Of a DNA stretch of 64,000 nucleotides, positions 1 to 11,792 are shown piece after piece. Numbering within the stretch: position 1 is the stretch's first letter; each line of letters starts with the position of its first letter. Both the position numbers and the translations under genes were made by a program. The DNA lies in assembly GCF_036588685.1 (NCBI RefSeq), contig NC_086378.1, positions 80,679,127 through 80,743,126 of the forward strand. The letters run 5' to 3'. The notes below the pieces were generated by a model. That model was not told the DNA's origin. It saw nothing but the letters and a program-made list of their open reading frames with translations, and made no database searches. The stretch comes from Mytilus trossulus. Lineage: Eukaryota > Mollusca > Bivalvia > Mytilida > Mytilidae.

Positions 1-3000
1 TAGAAAACTGTAAAGGTAATTGTATACTCAAGTCATGTACATGAAGACTTTATCAGGGTTAACCAGAGAAAACAAGACGAACTAGAAAACTGTAAAGGTA
101 ATTGTATACTCAAGTCATGTACATGAAGACTTTATCAGGGTTAACCAGAGAAAACAAGACGAACTAGAAAACTGTAAAGGTAATTGTATACTCAAGTCAT
201 GTCCATGAAGACTTTATCAGGGTTAACCAGAGAAAACAAGACGAACTAGAAAACTGTAAAGGTAATTGTATACTCAAGTCATGTACATGAAGACTTTATC
301 AGGGTTAACCAGAGAAAACAAGACGAACTAGAAAACTGTAAAGGTAATTGTATACTCAAGTCATGTACATGAAGACTTTATCAGGGTTAACCAAAGAAAA
401 CAAGACGAACTAGAAAACTGTAAAGGTAATTGTATACTCAAGTCATGTACATGAAGACTTTATCAGGGTTAACCAGAGAAAACAAGACGAACTAGAAAAC
501 TGTAAAGGTAATTGTATACTCAAGTCATTTACATGAAGACTTTATCAGGGTTAACCAGAGAAAACAAGACTAACTAGAAAACTGTAAAGGTAATTGTATA
601 CTCAAGTCATGTACATGAAGACTTTATCAGGGTTAACCAAAGAAAACAAGACGAACTAGAAAACTGTAAAGGTAATTGTATACTCAAGTCATGTACATGA
701 AGACTTTATCAGGGTTAACCAGAGAAAACAAGACGAACTAGAAAACTGTAAAGGTAATTGTATACTCAAATCATGTACATGAAGACTTTATCAGGGTTAA
801 CCAGAGAAAACAAGACGAACTAGAAAACTGTAAAGGTAATTGTATACTCAAGTCATGTACATGAAGACTTTATCAGGGTTAACCAGAGAAAACAAGACGA
901 ACTAGAAAACTGTAAAGGTAATTGTATACTCAAGTCATGTACATGAAGACTTTATCAGGGTTAACCAGAGAAAACAAGACGAACTAGAAAACTGTAAAGG
1001 TAATTGTATACTCAAGTCATGTACATGAAGACTTTATCAGGGTTAACCAGAGAAAACAAGACGAACTAGAAAACTGTAAAGGTAATTGTATACTCAAGTC
1101 ATGTACATGAAGACTTTATCAGGGTTAACCAGAGAAAACAAGACGAACTAGAAAACTGTAAAGGTAATTGTATACTCAAGTCATGTACATGAAGACTTTA
1201 TCAGGGTTAACCAGAGAAAACAAGACGAACTTGAAAACTGTAAAGGTAATTGTATACTCAAGTCATGTACATGAAGACTTTATCAGGGTTAACCAGAGAA
1301 AACAAGACGAACTAGAAAACTGTAAAGGTAATTGTATACTCAAGTCATGTACATGAAGACTTTATCAGGGTTAACCAGAGAAAACAAGACGAACTAGAAA
1401 ACTGTAAAGGTAATTGTATACTCAAGTCATGTACATGAATACTTTATCAGGGTTAACCAGAGAAAACAAGACGAACTAGAAAACTGTAAAGGTAATTGTA
1501 TACTCAAGTCATGTACATGAAGACTTTATCAGGGTTAACCAGAGAAAACAAGACGAACTAGAAAACTGTAAAGGTAATTGTATACTCAAGTCATGTACAT
1601 GAAGAATTTATCAGGGTTAACCAAAGAAAACAAGACAAACTAGAAAACTGTAAAGGTAATTGTATACTCAAGTCATGTACATGAAGACTTTATCAGGGTT
1701 AACCAGAGAAAACAAGACGAACTAGAAAACTGTAAAGGTAATTTTATACTCAAGTCATGTACATGAAGACTTTATCAGGGTTAACCAGAGAAAACAAGAC
1801 GAACTAGAAAACTGTAAAGGTAATTGTATACTCAAGTCATGTACATGAAGACTTTATCAGGGTTAACCAGAGAAAACAAGACGAACTAGAAAACTGTAAA
1901 GGTAATTGTATACTCAAGTCATGTACATGAAGACTTTATCAGGGTTAACCAAAGAAAACAAGACGAACTAGAAAACTGTAAAGGTAATTGTATACTCAAG
2001 TCATGTACATGAAGACTTTATCAGGGTTAACCAGAGAAAACAAGACGAACTAGAAAACTGTAAAGGTAATTGTATACTCAAGTCATGTACATGAAGACTT
2101 TATCAGGGTTAACCAGAGAAAACAAGACGAACTAGAAAACTGTAAAGGTAATTGTATACTCAAGTCATGTACATGAAGACTTTATCAGGGTTAACCAGAG
2201 AAAACAAGACGAACTAGAAAACTGTAAAGGTAATTGTATACTCAAGTCATGTACATGAAGACTTTATCAGGGTTAACCAAAGAAAACAAGACGAACTAGA
2301 AAACTGTAAAGGTAATTGTATACTCAAGTCATGTACATGAAGACTTTATCAGGGTTAACCAGAGAAAACAAGACGAACTAGAAAACTGTAAAGGTAATTG
2401 TATACTCAAGTCATGTACATGAAGACTTTATCAGGGTTAACCAGAGAAAACAAGACGAACCAGAAAACTGTAAAGGTAATTGTATACTCAAGTCATGTAC
2501 ATGAAGACTTCATCAGGGTTAACCAGAGAAAACAAGACGAACTAGAAAACTGTAAAGGTAATTGTATACTCAAATCATGTACATGAAGACTTCATCAGGG
2601 TTAACCAGAGAAAACAAGACGAACTAGAAAACTGTAAAGGTAATTGTATACTCAAGTCATGTACATGAAGACTTTATCAGGGTTAACCAGAGAAAACAAG
2701 ACGAACTAGAAAACTGTAAAGGTAATTGTATACTCAAGTCATGTACATGAAGACTTTATCAGGGTTAACCAGAGAAAACAAGACGAACTAGAAAACTGTA
2801 AAGGTAATTGTATACTCAAGTCATGTACATGAAGACTTTATCAGGGTTAACCAGAGAAAACAAGACGAACTAGAAAACTGTAAAGGTAATTGTATACTCA
2901 AGTCATGTACATGAAGACTTTATCAGGGTTAACCAGAGAAAACAAAACGAACTAGAAAACTGTAAAGGTAATTGTATACTCAAGTCATGTACATGAAGAC

Positions 3001-6000
3001 TTTATCAGGGTTAACCAGAGAAAACAAGACGAACTAGAAAACTGTAAAGGTAATTGTATACTCAAGTCATGTACATGAAGACTTTATCAGGGTTAACCAG
3101 AGAAAACAAGACGAACTAGAAAACTGTAAAGGTAATTGTATACTCAAGTCATGTACATGAAGACTTTATCAGGGTTAACCAGAGAAAACAAGACGAACTA
3201 GAAAACTGTAAAGGTAATTGTATACTCAAGTCATGTACATGAAGACTTTATCAGGGTTAACCAGAGAAAACAAGACGAACTAGAAAACTGTAAAGGTAAT
3301 TGTATACTCAAGTCATGTACATGAAGACTTTATCAGGGTTAACCAGAGAAAACAAGACGAACTAGAAAACTGTAAAGGTAATTGTATACTCAAGTCATGT
3401 ACATGAAGACTTTATCAGGGTTAACCAGAGAAAACAAGACGAACTAGAAAACTGTAAAGGTAATTGTATACTCAAGTCATGTCCATGAAGACTTTATCAG
3501 GGTTAACCAGAGAAAACAAGACGAACTAGAAAACTGTAAAGGTAATTGTATACTCAAGTCATGTACATGAAGACTTTATCAGGGTTAACCAGAGAAAACA
3601 AGACGAACTAGAAAACTGTAAAGGTAATTGTATACTCAAGTCATGTACATGAAGACTTTATCAGGGTTAACCAAAGAAAACAAGACGAACTAGAAAACTG
3701 TAAAGGTAATTGTATACTCAAGTCATGTACATGAAGACTTTATCAGGGTTAACCAGAGAAAACAAGACGAACTAGAAAACTGTAAAGGTAATTGTATACT
3801 CAAGTCATGTACATGAAGACTTCATCAGGGTTAACCAGAGAAAACAAGACGAACTAGAAAACTGTAAAGGTAATTGTATACTCAAATCATGTACATGAAG
3901 ACTTCATCAGGGTTAACCAGAGAAAACAAGACGAACTAGAAAACTGTAAAGGTAATTGTATACTCAAGTCATGTACATGAAGACTTTATCAGGGTTAACC
4001 AGAGAAAACAAGACGAACTAGAAAACTGTAAAGGTAATTGTATACTCAAGTCATGTACATGAAGACTTTATCAGGGTTAACCAGAGAAAACAAGACGAAC
4101 TAGAAAACTGTAAAGGTAATTGTATACTCAAGTCATGTACATGAAGACTTTATCAGGGTTAACCAGAGAAAACAAGACGAACTAGAAAACTGTAAAGGTA
4201 ATTGTATACTCAAGTCATGTACATGAAGACTTTATCAGGGTTAACCAGAGAAAACAAAACGAACTAGAAAACTGTAAAGGTAATTGTATACTCAAGTCAT
4301 GTACATGAAGACTTTATCAGGGTTAACCAGAGAAAACAAGACGAACTAGAAAACTGTAAAGGTAATTGTATACTCAAGTCATGTACATGAAGACTTTATC
4401 AGGGTTAACCAGAGAAAACAAGACGAACTAGAAAACTGTAAAGGTAATTGTATACTCAAGTCATGTACATGAAGACTTTATCAGGGTTAACCAGAGAAAA
4501 CAAGACGAACTAGAAAACTGTAAAGGTAATTGTATACTCAAGTCATTTACATGAAGACTTTATCAGGGTTAACCAGAGAAAACAAGACGAACTAGAAAAC
4601 TGTAAAGGTAATTGTATACTCAAGTCATGTGCATGAAGACTTTATCAGGGTTAACCAAAGAAAACAAGACGAACTAGAAAACTGTAAAGGTAATTGTATA
4701 CTCAAGTCATGTACATGAAGACTTTATCAGGGTTAACCAGAGAAAACAAGACGAACTAGAAAACTGTAAAGGTAATTGTATACTCAAGTCATGTACATGA
4801 AGACTTTATCAGGGTTAACCAGAGAAAACAAGACGAACTAGAAAACTGTAAAGGTAATTGTATACTCAAGTCATGTACATGAAGACTTTATCAGGGTTAA
4901 CCAGAGAAAACAAGACGAACTAGAAAACTGTAAAGGTAATTGTATACTCAAGTCATGTACATGAAGACTTTATCAGGGTTAACCAGAGAAAACAAGACGA
5001 ACTAGAAAACTGTAAAGGTAATTGTATACTCAAGTCATGTACATGAAGACTTTATCAGGGTTAACCAAAGAAAACAAGACGAACTAGAAAACTGTAAAGG
5101 TAATTGTATACTCAAGTCATGTACATGAAGACTTTATCAGGGTTAACCAGAGAAAACAAGACGAACTAGAAAACTGTAAAGGTAATTGTATACTCAAGTC
5201 ATGTCCATGAAGACTTTATCAGGGTTAACCAAAGAAAACAAGACAAACTAGAAAACTGTAAAGGTAATTGTATACTCAAGTCATGTACATGAAGACTTTA
5301 TCAGGGTTAACCAGAGAAAACAAGACGAACTAGAAAACTGTAAAGGTAATTGTATACTCAAGTCATGTACATGAAGACTTTATCAGGGTTAACCAAAGAA
5401 AACAAGACGAACTAGAAAACTGTAAAGGTAATTGTATACTCAAGTCATGTACATGAAGACTTTATCAGGGTTAACCAAAGAAAACAAGACGAACTAGAAA
5501 ACTGTAAAGGTAATTGTATACTCAAGTCATGTACATGAAGACTTTATCAGGGTTAACCAGAGAAAACAAGACGAACTAGAAAACTGTAAAGGTAATTGTA
5601 TACTCAAGTCATGTCCATGAGGACTTTATCAGGGTTAACCAAAGAAAACAAGACAAACTAGAAAACTGTAAAGGTAATTGTATACTCAAGTCATGTACAT
5701 GAAGACTTTATCAGGGTTAACCAGAGAAAACAAGACGAACTAGAAAACTGTAAAGGTAATTGTATACTCAAGTCATGTACATGAAGACTTTATCAGGGTT
5801 AACCAGAGAAAACAAGACGAACTAGAAAACTGTAAAGGTAATTGTATACTCAAGTCATGTACATGAAGACTTTATCAGGGTTAACCAGAGAAAACAAGAC
5901 GAACTAGAAAACTGTAAAGGTAATTGTATACTCAAGTCATGTACATGAAGACTTTATCAGGGTTAACCAGAGAAAACAAGACGAACTAGAAAACTGTAAA

Positions 6001-7767
6001 GGTAATTGTATACTCAAGTCATGTACATGAAGACTTTATCAGGGTTAACCAGAGAAAACAAGACGAACTAGAAAACTGTAAAGGTAATTGTATACTCAAG
6101 TCATGTACATGAAGACTTCATCAGGGTTAACCAGAGAAAACAAGACGAAGTAGAAAACTGTAAAGGTAATTGTATACTCAAGTCATGTACATGAAGACTT
6201 TATCAGGGTTTACCAAAGAAAACAAGACGAACTAGAAAACTGTAAAGGTAATTGTATACTCAAGTCATGTACATGAAGACTTTATCAGGGTTAACCAGAG
6301 AAAACAAGACGAACTAGAAAACTGTAAAGGTAATTGTATACTCAAGTCATGTACATGAAGACTTTATCAGGGTTAACCAGAGAAAACAAGATGAACTAGA
6401 AAACTGTAAAGGTAATTGTATACTCAAGTCATGTACATGAAGACTTCATCAGGGTTAACCAGAGAAAACAAGACGAACTAGAAAACTGTAAAGGTAATTG
6501 TATACTCAAGTCATGTACATGAAGACTTTATCAGGGTTAACCAGAGAAAACAAGACGAACTAGAAAACTGTAAAGGTAATTGTATACTCAAGTCATGTAC
6601 ATGAAGACTTTATCAGGGTTAACCAGAGAAAACAAGACGAACTAGAAAACTGTAAAGGTAATTGTATACTCAAGTCATGTACATGAAGACTTTATCAGGG
6701 TTAACCAGAGAAAACAAGACGAACTAGAAAACTGTAAAGGTAATTGTATACTCAAGTCATGTACATGAAGACTTTATCAGGGTTAACCAGAGAAAACAAG
6801 ACGAACTAGAAAACTGTAAAGGTAATTGTATACTCAAGTCATGTACATGAAGACTTTATCAGGGTTAACCAGAGAAAACAAGACGAACTAGAAAACTGTA
6901 AAGGTAATTGTATACTCAAGTCATGTACATGAAGACTTTATCAGGGTTAACCAGAGAAAACAAGACGAACTAGAAAACTGTAAAGGTAATTGTATACTCA
7001 AGTCATGTACATGAAGACTTTATCAGGGTTAACCAGAGAAAACAAGATGAACTAGAAAACTGTAAAGGTAATTGTATACTCAAGTCATGTACATGAAGAC
7101 TTCATCAGGGTTAACCAGAGAAAACAAGACGAACTAGAAAACTGTAAAGGTAATTGTATACTCAAGTCATGTACATGAAGACTTTATCAGGGTTAACCAA
7201 AGAAAACAAGACGAACTAGAAAACTGTAAAGGTAATTGTATACTCAAGTCATGTACATGAAGACTTTATCAGGGTTAACCAGAGAAAACAAGACGAACTA
7301 GAAAACTGTAAAGGTAATTGTATACTCAAGTCATGTACATGAAGACTTTATCAGGGTTAACCAGAGAAAACAAGACGAACTAGAAAACTGTAAAGGTAAT
7401 TGTATACTCAAGTCATGTACATGAAGACTTTATCAGGGTTAACCAGAGAAAACAAGACGAACTAGAAAACTGTAAAGGTAATTGTATACTCAAGTCATGT
7501 ACATGAAGACTTCATCAGGGTTAACCAGAGAAAACAAGACGAACTAGAAAACTGTAAAGGTAATTGTATACTCAAGTCATGTACATGAAGACTTTATCAG
7601 GGTTAACCAGAGAAAACAAGACGAACTAGAAAACTGTAAAGGTAATTGTATACTCAAGTCATGTACATGAAGACTTTATCAGGGTTAACCAGAGAAAACA
7701 AGACGAACTAGAAAACTGTAAAGGTAATTGTATACTCAAGTCATTTACATGAAGACTTTATCAGGGT
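1..7767. repeat. 82-bp satellite array, about 94.7 tandem copies
   Basis: The whole interval is head-to-tail copies of one 82-bp monomer beginning TAGAAAACTGTAAAGG. The phase is kept exactly from position 1 to the last monomer start at 7709, so there is no net indel in 7.7 kb. The array ends 59 bp into a monomer, where TCAGGGT runs into unique sequence. Monomers differ by about one substitution or none; recurring variants are GTCCATG for GTACATG, CCAAAG for CCAGAG, ACTTCATC for ACTTTATC and GACAAAC for GACGAAC. Each monomer holds two perfect palindromes, TCATGTACATGA and GGTTAACC. The array begins before the window. Because 82 is not a multiple of 3 and each unit carries stops, it is not coding. 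Confidence 0.98.
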
Positions 7768-8188
7768 AGGATATTAAGGTTGGTGTTAGTAAGTCTCTAT
7801 TATTGCAACATAAGTAAATTAAAACATTATTCATAAAACTAGTCTTTTTCAAAGTTTTGCTGACAAACATTATTTTTTGTTAAGTTTAAAAATGCTCAAA
7901 GAGAAATATGTAAAATTACTTTAAATAGGAACTTTACTTTTTTTTAACTGTTTATTTGAGACAAATCTCTTTTCGCTGATCACTTTTATAGCACAAAGCA
8001 CTTTTATTTTGAAAAAAATGAATATGATATAGATAAAATGTCTTCACTTTATATACCACATGTATATATGTATGTAAAAAGGAAAGTCATATACTTTCTC
8101 ATTTGCTATTTTTTTTATGGACTTTTTCAACACTTTCTTTTTTGGTTCGTTTCTTTTATACTATGTAAATATTTGATTACTTCTTTAG
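7768..8188. other. Probable intron sequence between the satellite and a dysbindin exon
   Basis: AT-rich sequence with poly-T stretches and no recognised exon or repeat. It ends in a splice acceptor (TTCTTTAG) at 8188. Open frame across its end does not look like coding sequence. Confidence 0.5.
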
Positions 8189-8329
8189 TTCAGTTAGCTA
8201 GAGACCATGCTAAAAAGATACATGACTATGAGAAAAGGAAGAAAAATATACAGAAAGAAAGAGAAGAAGCTTTCCAGGATGCATTTGAAGATGATCTGGA
8301 TTATTTCAAAACATATGGACGTTTAGATA
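8189..8329 (+). CDS. DTNBP1: Dysbindin-like exon a
   Basis: Acceptor TTCTTTAG at 8188 (an alternative CAG ends at 8193) and donor GTAAGT at 8330. It encodes the end of the coiled coil and the FQDAFEDDLDYFKTYGRLD segment. The exon ends in phase 1. Confidence 0.7.
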
Positions 8330-10458
8330 GTAAGTTTCCCTTTTTCTTTTGATGTACAAACTATGTGCTCATGAGTCCTTTTCAGTCAATAACACATATA
8401 TTAAGGGACAGCTAGTACACTGTATTCAACAGACAATTATATGTCCATGGTTATTGATACAATTTATGTACCTGTGTCACCAAAGAGTAGGTACGGGAGG
8501 GTCTCAGCCCAGGACTAAAAGGTGTATATGTGTGTGTGTTCCAACTAGAAGTACCTATTTAAATGAATTGATCATCTAAAAAAAAGGGGGGATCCAAATT
8601 GAAGTTAACTTCCTTTGAATGTGCCAATGCTTAATGCAATTTAGATGTTTGATTTTTAGCTCCCTGGCATTGCAAATTGAATAGAATCTTTATCCTTCAG
8701 TGCTTACAAGCACTTTGGTTATATATCTCTTCTTGAGTCATAACATGTCAGTTAAAAATGTTGCTAAGTAAAATAAAAATAAAACATATTCTCAGATGGA
8801 AAATTAACACCGTGGAAACTTAAAAAAATTAGATAATAGATTTTGTAAACAAATACACCCAAGTGATTAACCATTAAAACTATAGAGATATCTGAGAACC
8901 CAAAATAGCAAATTTCATATTTGTGAAACTTAAAATATGTTGTCTACATTACAGAAGTTTCTGTGACTAGTTCAGAGGGAAGTAAAAAGGTTGATATAGC
9001 TGATGTTTCATTTGAAGAAGAAGACGATGCATTAGATGAATTCCTTGGTTCAACTGAAGTCACACCTGGAAATGAAAACCTAACAGGTATGTACCATGTA
9101 GCGGGTTATTTTTGTGGGTGTAAAATTTCATGATTTTCAATGAATAAGGTATACAAAATTATTTCAAAAATTTTGGGGGTTATTATTTTTGCAAATTCAA
9201 ATCTTTTATCAATACCTTTGCATGAGCACTTTTTGAAAATTGATGGAAATTATTTGATCATTTTAGAAAAGCTAAAATTTACACCCTGCAAAAATAACCC
9301 GCTATACAGTATCTTAGAGAAGATGTCTTTATTCATAATCATTCAATGATAAAAAAATGCAAAATATATGAATATGCTAAAAAATAATATTTGGTCTTAT
9401 GGTGTAAAACTTTCATATATAAAAATCAGCTATTTAGAAAATAAATAACAAACTGTTTACAAATACAATTTTAATTATAATATATTATTCTCAACTTGTC
9501 TGTACTTCACAGAAATTTCTTGTTTGACATGACAACCTTTATGTATTTGTTTAATTGAGTTGCTGTCTCATTATAAGACATCTGTTAGTAATTCATATAG
9601 AAATTATTAAGGTTTTATGTAGTAATTAAACTTAGTTTTTATGAAACACAATAATATAAGAAATCCACACCATCAAACCTGAATTAGTAGAGTAGCTATG
9701 GGTTTAAATATTATAGGGAGTTTTTCGACTACAATGTCGTTGAAAAGTGTTAGCCTTAAGATGAGTTGTAGCGGAGAAACTTCCAAAGATAATCTGTTTA
9801 TCACTATTTTCCTAGACAACATCAATGATATTGGTTGACATCATTGTTTTCTTACTCTACATGGTTTATAACATGACCAACACAACGGGTGCCTCGTGTG
9901 GAGCAGGATCTGCTTACCTTTCCGGGGCACCTGGGATCACTTCTAGTTTTCGTTGGGGTTCATATGGCGTTGTTTTAAGTTTTATAAGTTGTGTCTTGTA
10001 TACTATTATTTGTCTGTTTGTCTTTTTCTATTTTAACTATGGCATTGTCAGTTTATTTTTGATCTATGAGTTTGAATGTCCATCTGGTATCTTTTGCCCC
10101 TCTTTTATGAATAAATAAAAAAAAATAAAATATATTTGAATATTTAACAGAATCATTTGAAGAGACAGAAAATGTGTTTAGTGAAGATGATTATATTCCA
10201 AAGTTAGATGAGGAATCAGATTTTATCAAATCTGGGGATACTGCTACAAGTGACAGTGATGTTGAAAATAGACAAGCAAACATAGTGGAACAGCAAAATT
10301 CAATACAAACTTGGATAAACAACAGCAGTCCCAAAGAAAAAGGGTCAGGTGAAGGTCAGAACAATACAACAAATATTGGAGTAGAAAAGACAGATCCAGA
10401 AAGTGGTGCTCTTGAAAAGACAGAAAAAAATAAAGATGGTTCAGCTGAGGATTCTTAA
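8189..10458 (+). CDS. DTNBP1: Dysbindin-like protein, 3' part of gene (three exons)
   Basis: Coding exons 8189-8329, 8955-9086 and 10151-10458 join in one frame (junction phases 1 and 1) and end at TAA 10456-10458. The product begins with a charged coiled-coil segment (QLARDHAKKIHDYEKRKKN), then FQDAFEDDLDYFKTYGRL, then an acidic motif VDIADVSFEEEDDALDEFL, then a Ser/Asp/Glu-rich disordered tail ending EDS. This order (end of coiled coil, EAF..D...Y...G.L, D..D.SFEE.DALDEFL, acidic tail) is that of dysbindin, a BLOC-1 subunit involved in lysosome-related organelle biogenesis and vesicle traffic. The N-terminal exons are not in the window, so the 82-bp satellite upstream is inferred to sit in an intron. 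Assignment is from motif resemblance only. Confidence 0.68.
8955..9086 (+). CDS. DTNBP1: Dysbindin-like exon b
   Basis: Acceptor ACAG ends at 8954; donor GTATGT starts at 9087. Joined in phase 1 to the preceding exon it reads KVSVTSSEGSKKVDIADVSF and then an EEEDDALDEFLGS acidic motif matching the most conserved C-terminal block of dysbindins. Introns of 625 and 1064 bp flank it. Confidence 0.75.
9876..10106 (+). repeat. Dispersed repeat R1, 3' part, inside a dysbindin intron
   Basis: Shares long stretches with 18550-18795 (for example GTGGAGCAGGATCTGCTTAC and GTTGTCAGTTTATTTT). I call this family R1. It is a common bivalve repeat that looks like the tail of a reverse-transcriptase-type element. 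This copy lacks the 5' part. Confidence 0.75.
10151..10458 (+). CDS. DTNBP1: Dysbindin-like terminal exon
   Basis: Acceptor TTTAACAG ends at 10150. The frame continues from exon b (phase 1) and stops at 10456-10458. It encodes about 102 residues rich in Glu, Asp, Ser and Asn with no Cys or membrane segment, as expected for the poorly conserved acidic tail of dysbindin. No AATAAA is seen before the inserted element at 10582; the first one (10914-10919) lies inside that element. Confidence 0.7.
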
Positions 10459-10581
10459 TATTTGTAATTTGATACAATGTACGCATTCCAAAAATGTTGT
10501 TATTTTATGAATAGGACTATACTTCTTGAGAAGCATTCTGCAGTTATCATGCAAAGATAAATATACTATTTAATTAGTATA

Positions 10582-11790
10582 CCGTCTTTTGGTATGTATA
10601 GTGCACATTTGTGTATAATGCGCACCCCCTTTGTGGTCCAAGAAACAAGAGAAAAAAAGTTTATTGGTCATATAATACTCCTAGACATTTTCTGAAAAGT
10701 TACACTCCAAAATCGGCAAACAGAAAGTTTTTTAAATGGACACCAATGTCGGAAAATTCCGTACGGAATACGTAATTAATATGAAATTGAAAGTATTCTA
10801 ACAAATGAATAAGAATTTTATTAAATTGAGATAAATATTTTAATCAAAATTTATTAAATTGTTTGAGTATCAAGGACAAGATTAAATATCCAAATTAATA
10901 TTCTGATTCAAACAATAAAATAATTATGAATCAGTCTAATAATTATAATTAATGTCATAAGTGCTGTAATAAATTGTTAAAATCTCTTTATTTTCATTTT
11001 TTAATTGATGATTCTAGCTGTTAATCCGGATTATCACACCTCAATCAACAGGTCTAACCGATGTCAAAACAAATCAGTGACAGTGTTTCTAATTAAATTC
11101 GTTCAGGTGACAATTATGGGATTATCATATTTTCAATCATTATTTCTTGAACAGTTTTTAAACAGTTGTTTAAAAGTTTAAAAGTTACAAAGTAAAAACG
11201 TATTTATAAAAAAATAAACTTCTCATAGAGTAAATCATCACTTTGTATTAAGTCACATGAAAGACCCACATGACTTGCGATCACCTGATACATTAGAAAA
11301 AATGGCGGTTTATTTATTTCTAAACGAGCGTGGTTTATTCAATTTTCATAAACTTCTTCAACTCTTTATGATGAACACGTACAAAAACAGTAAGTTATGA
11401 CAACAAGGAACACAGAGGCTAATGTAACCAACTACAAAAGCTTTATTGTGTCTTTGTAAAGACATGGCAAATTTCCAGATTGCAAAACAGATGGACAAAT
11501 TTACACGATAAATGTAACAACAAAGATATAAAATGTATTTTATTTGAATAAAACATGACAAATCAAGAACAATACGATACATATTACAATTATAACATGT
11601 AAAACATAAAAAACAATCGATGTTTTAACAAAATATTCCGTACTCTTCACTTCACTTTGAAATTTCTTGGTCGGAGTTTGGACCTGAAAAAAGACTAAGA
11701 AAATGTTTGTATTCATGTATAACATGCACCCCTCTTACAAGAAACTTGACCAAGGGTATAAATGTGCGTGTTATACATACCAAAAGACGG
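10582..11790. mobile_element. Non-autonomous DNA transposon with TA target duplication
   Basis: Begins CCGTCTTTTGGTATGTATA and ends with its exact reverse complement, TATACATACCAAAAGACGG. Each end is bordered by TA (10580-10581 and 11791-11792). Beyond the perfect 19 bp the inverted repeat continues imperfectly for about 50-60 bp, both sides containing a GCACCCC motif. Length 1209 bp. No transposase motif is visible on either strand. The TA border fits the Tc1/mariner/pogo group, but the family is not identified. It sits 121 bp after the dysbindin stop codon and may lie in its 3' UTR. Confidence 0.75.
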
Positions 11791-11792
11791 TA

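Noticed and set aside
1168-1356. 62-codon open frames in the satellite (also 2398-2586)
   Set aside because: They exist only because a single substitution removes the TAG in one monomer; the 82-bp period changes frame every unit.
1-7767. CRISPR-like array
   Set aside because: There are no unique spacers: the whole 82-bp unit repeats. The same holds for the 32-bp array at 44171-45567. The genome is eukaryotic.
1-7767. Telomeric or subtelomeric array based on AGGGTTA in the monomer
   Set aside because: Only seven bases match and there is no run of TTAGGG; the adjacent sequence is ordinary gene-bearing DNA.
8038-8188. Upstream extension of the dysbindin exon frame to an ATG at 8038
   Set aside because: Residues before 8189 are hydrophobic and low-complexity, unlike dysbindin, and a consensus acceptor lies at 8188. 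The open frame is judged to be intron.
8349-8579. 76-codon open frame
   Set aside because: Lies inside an intron after a consensus donor; no recognisable motif.
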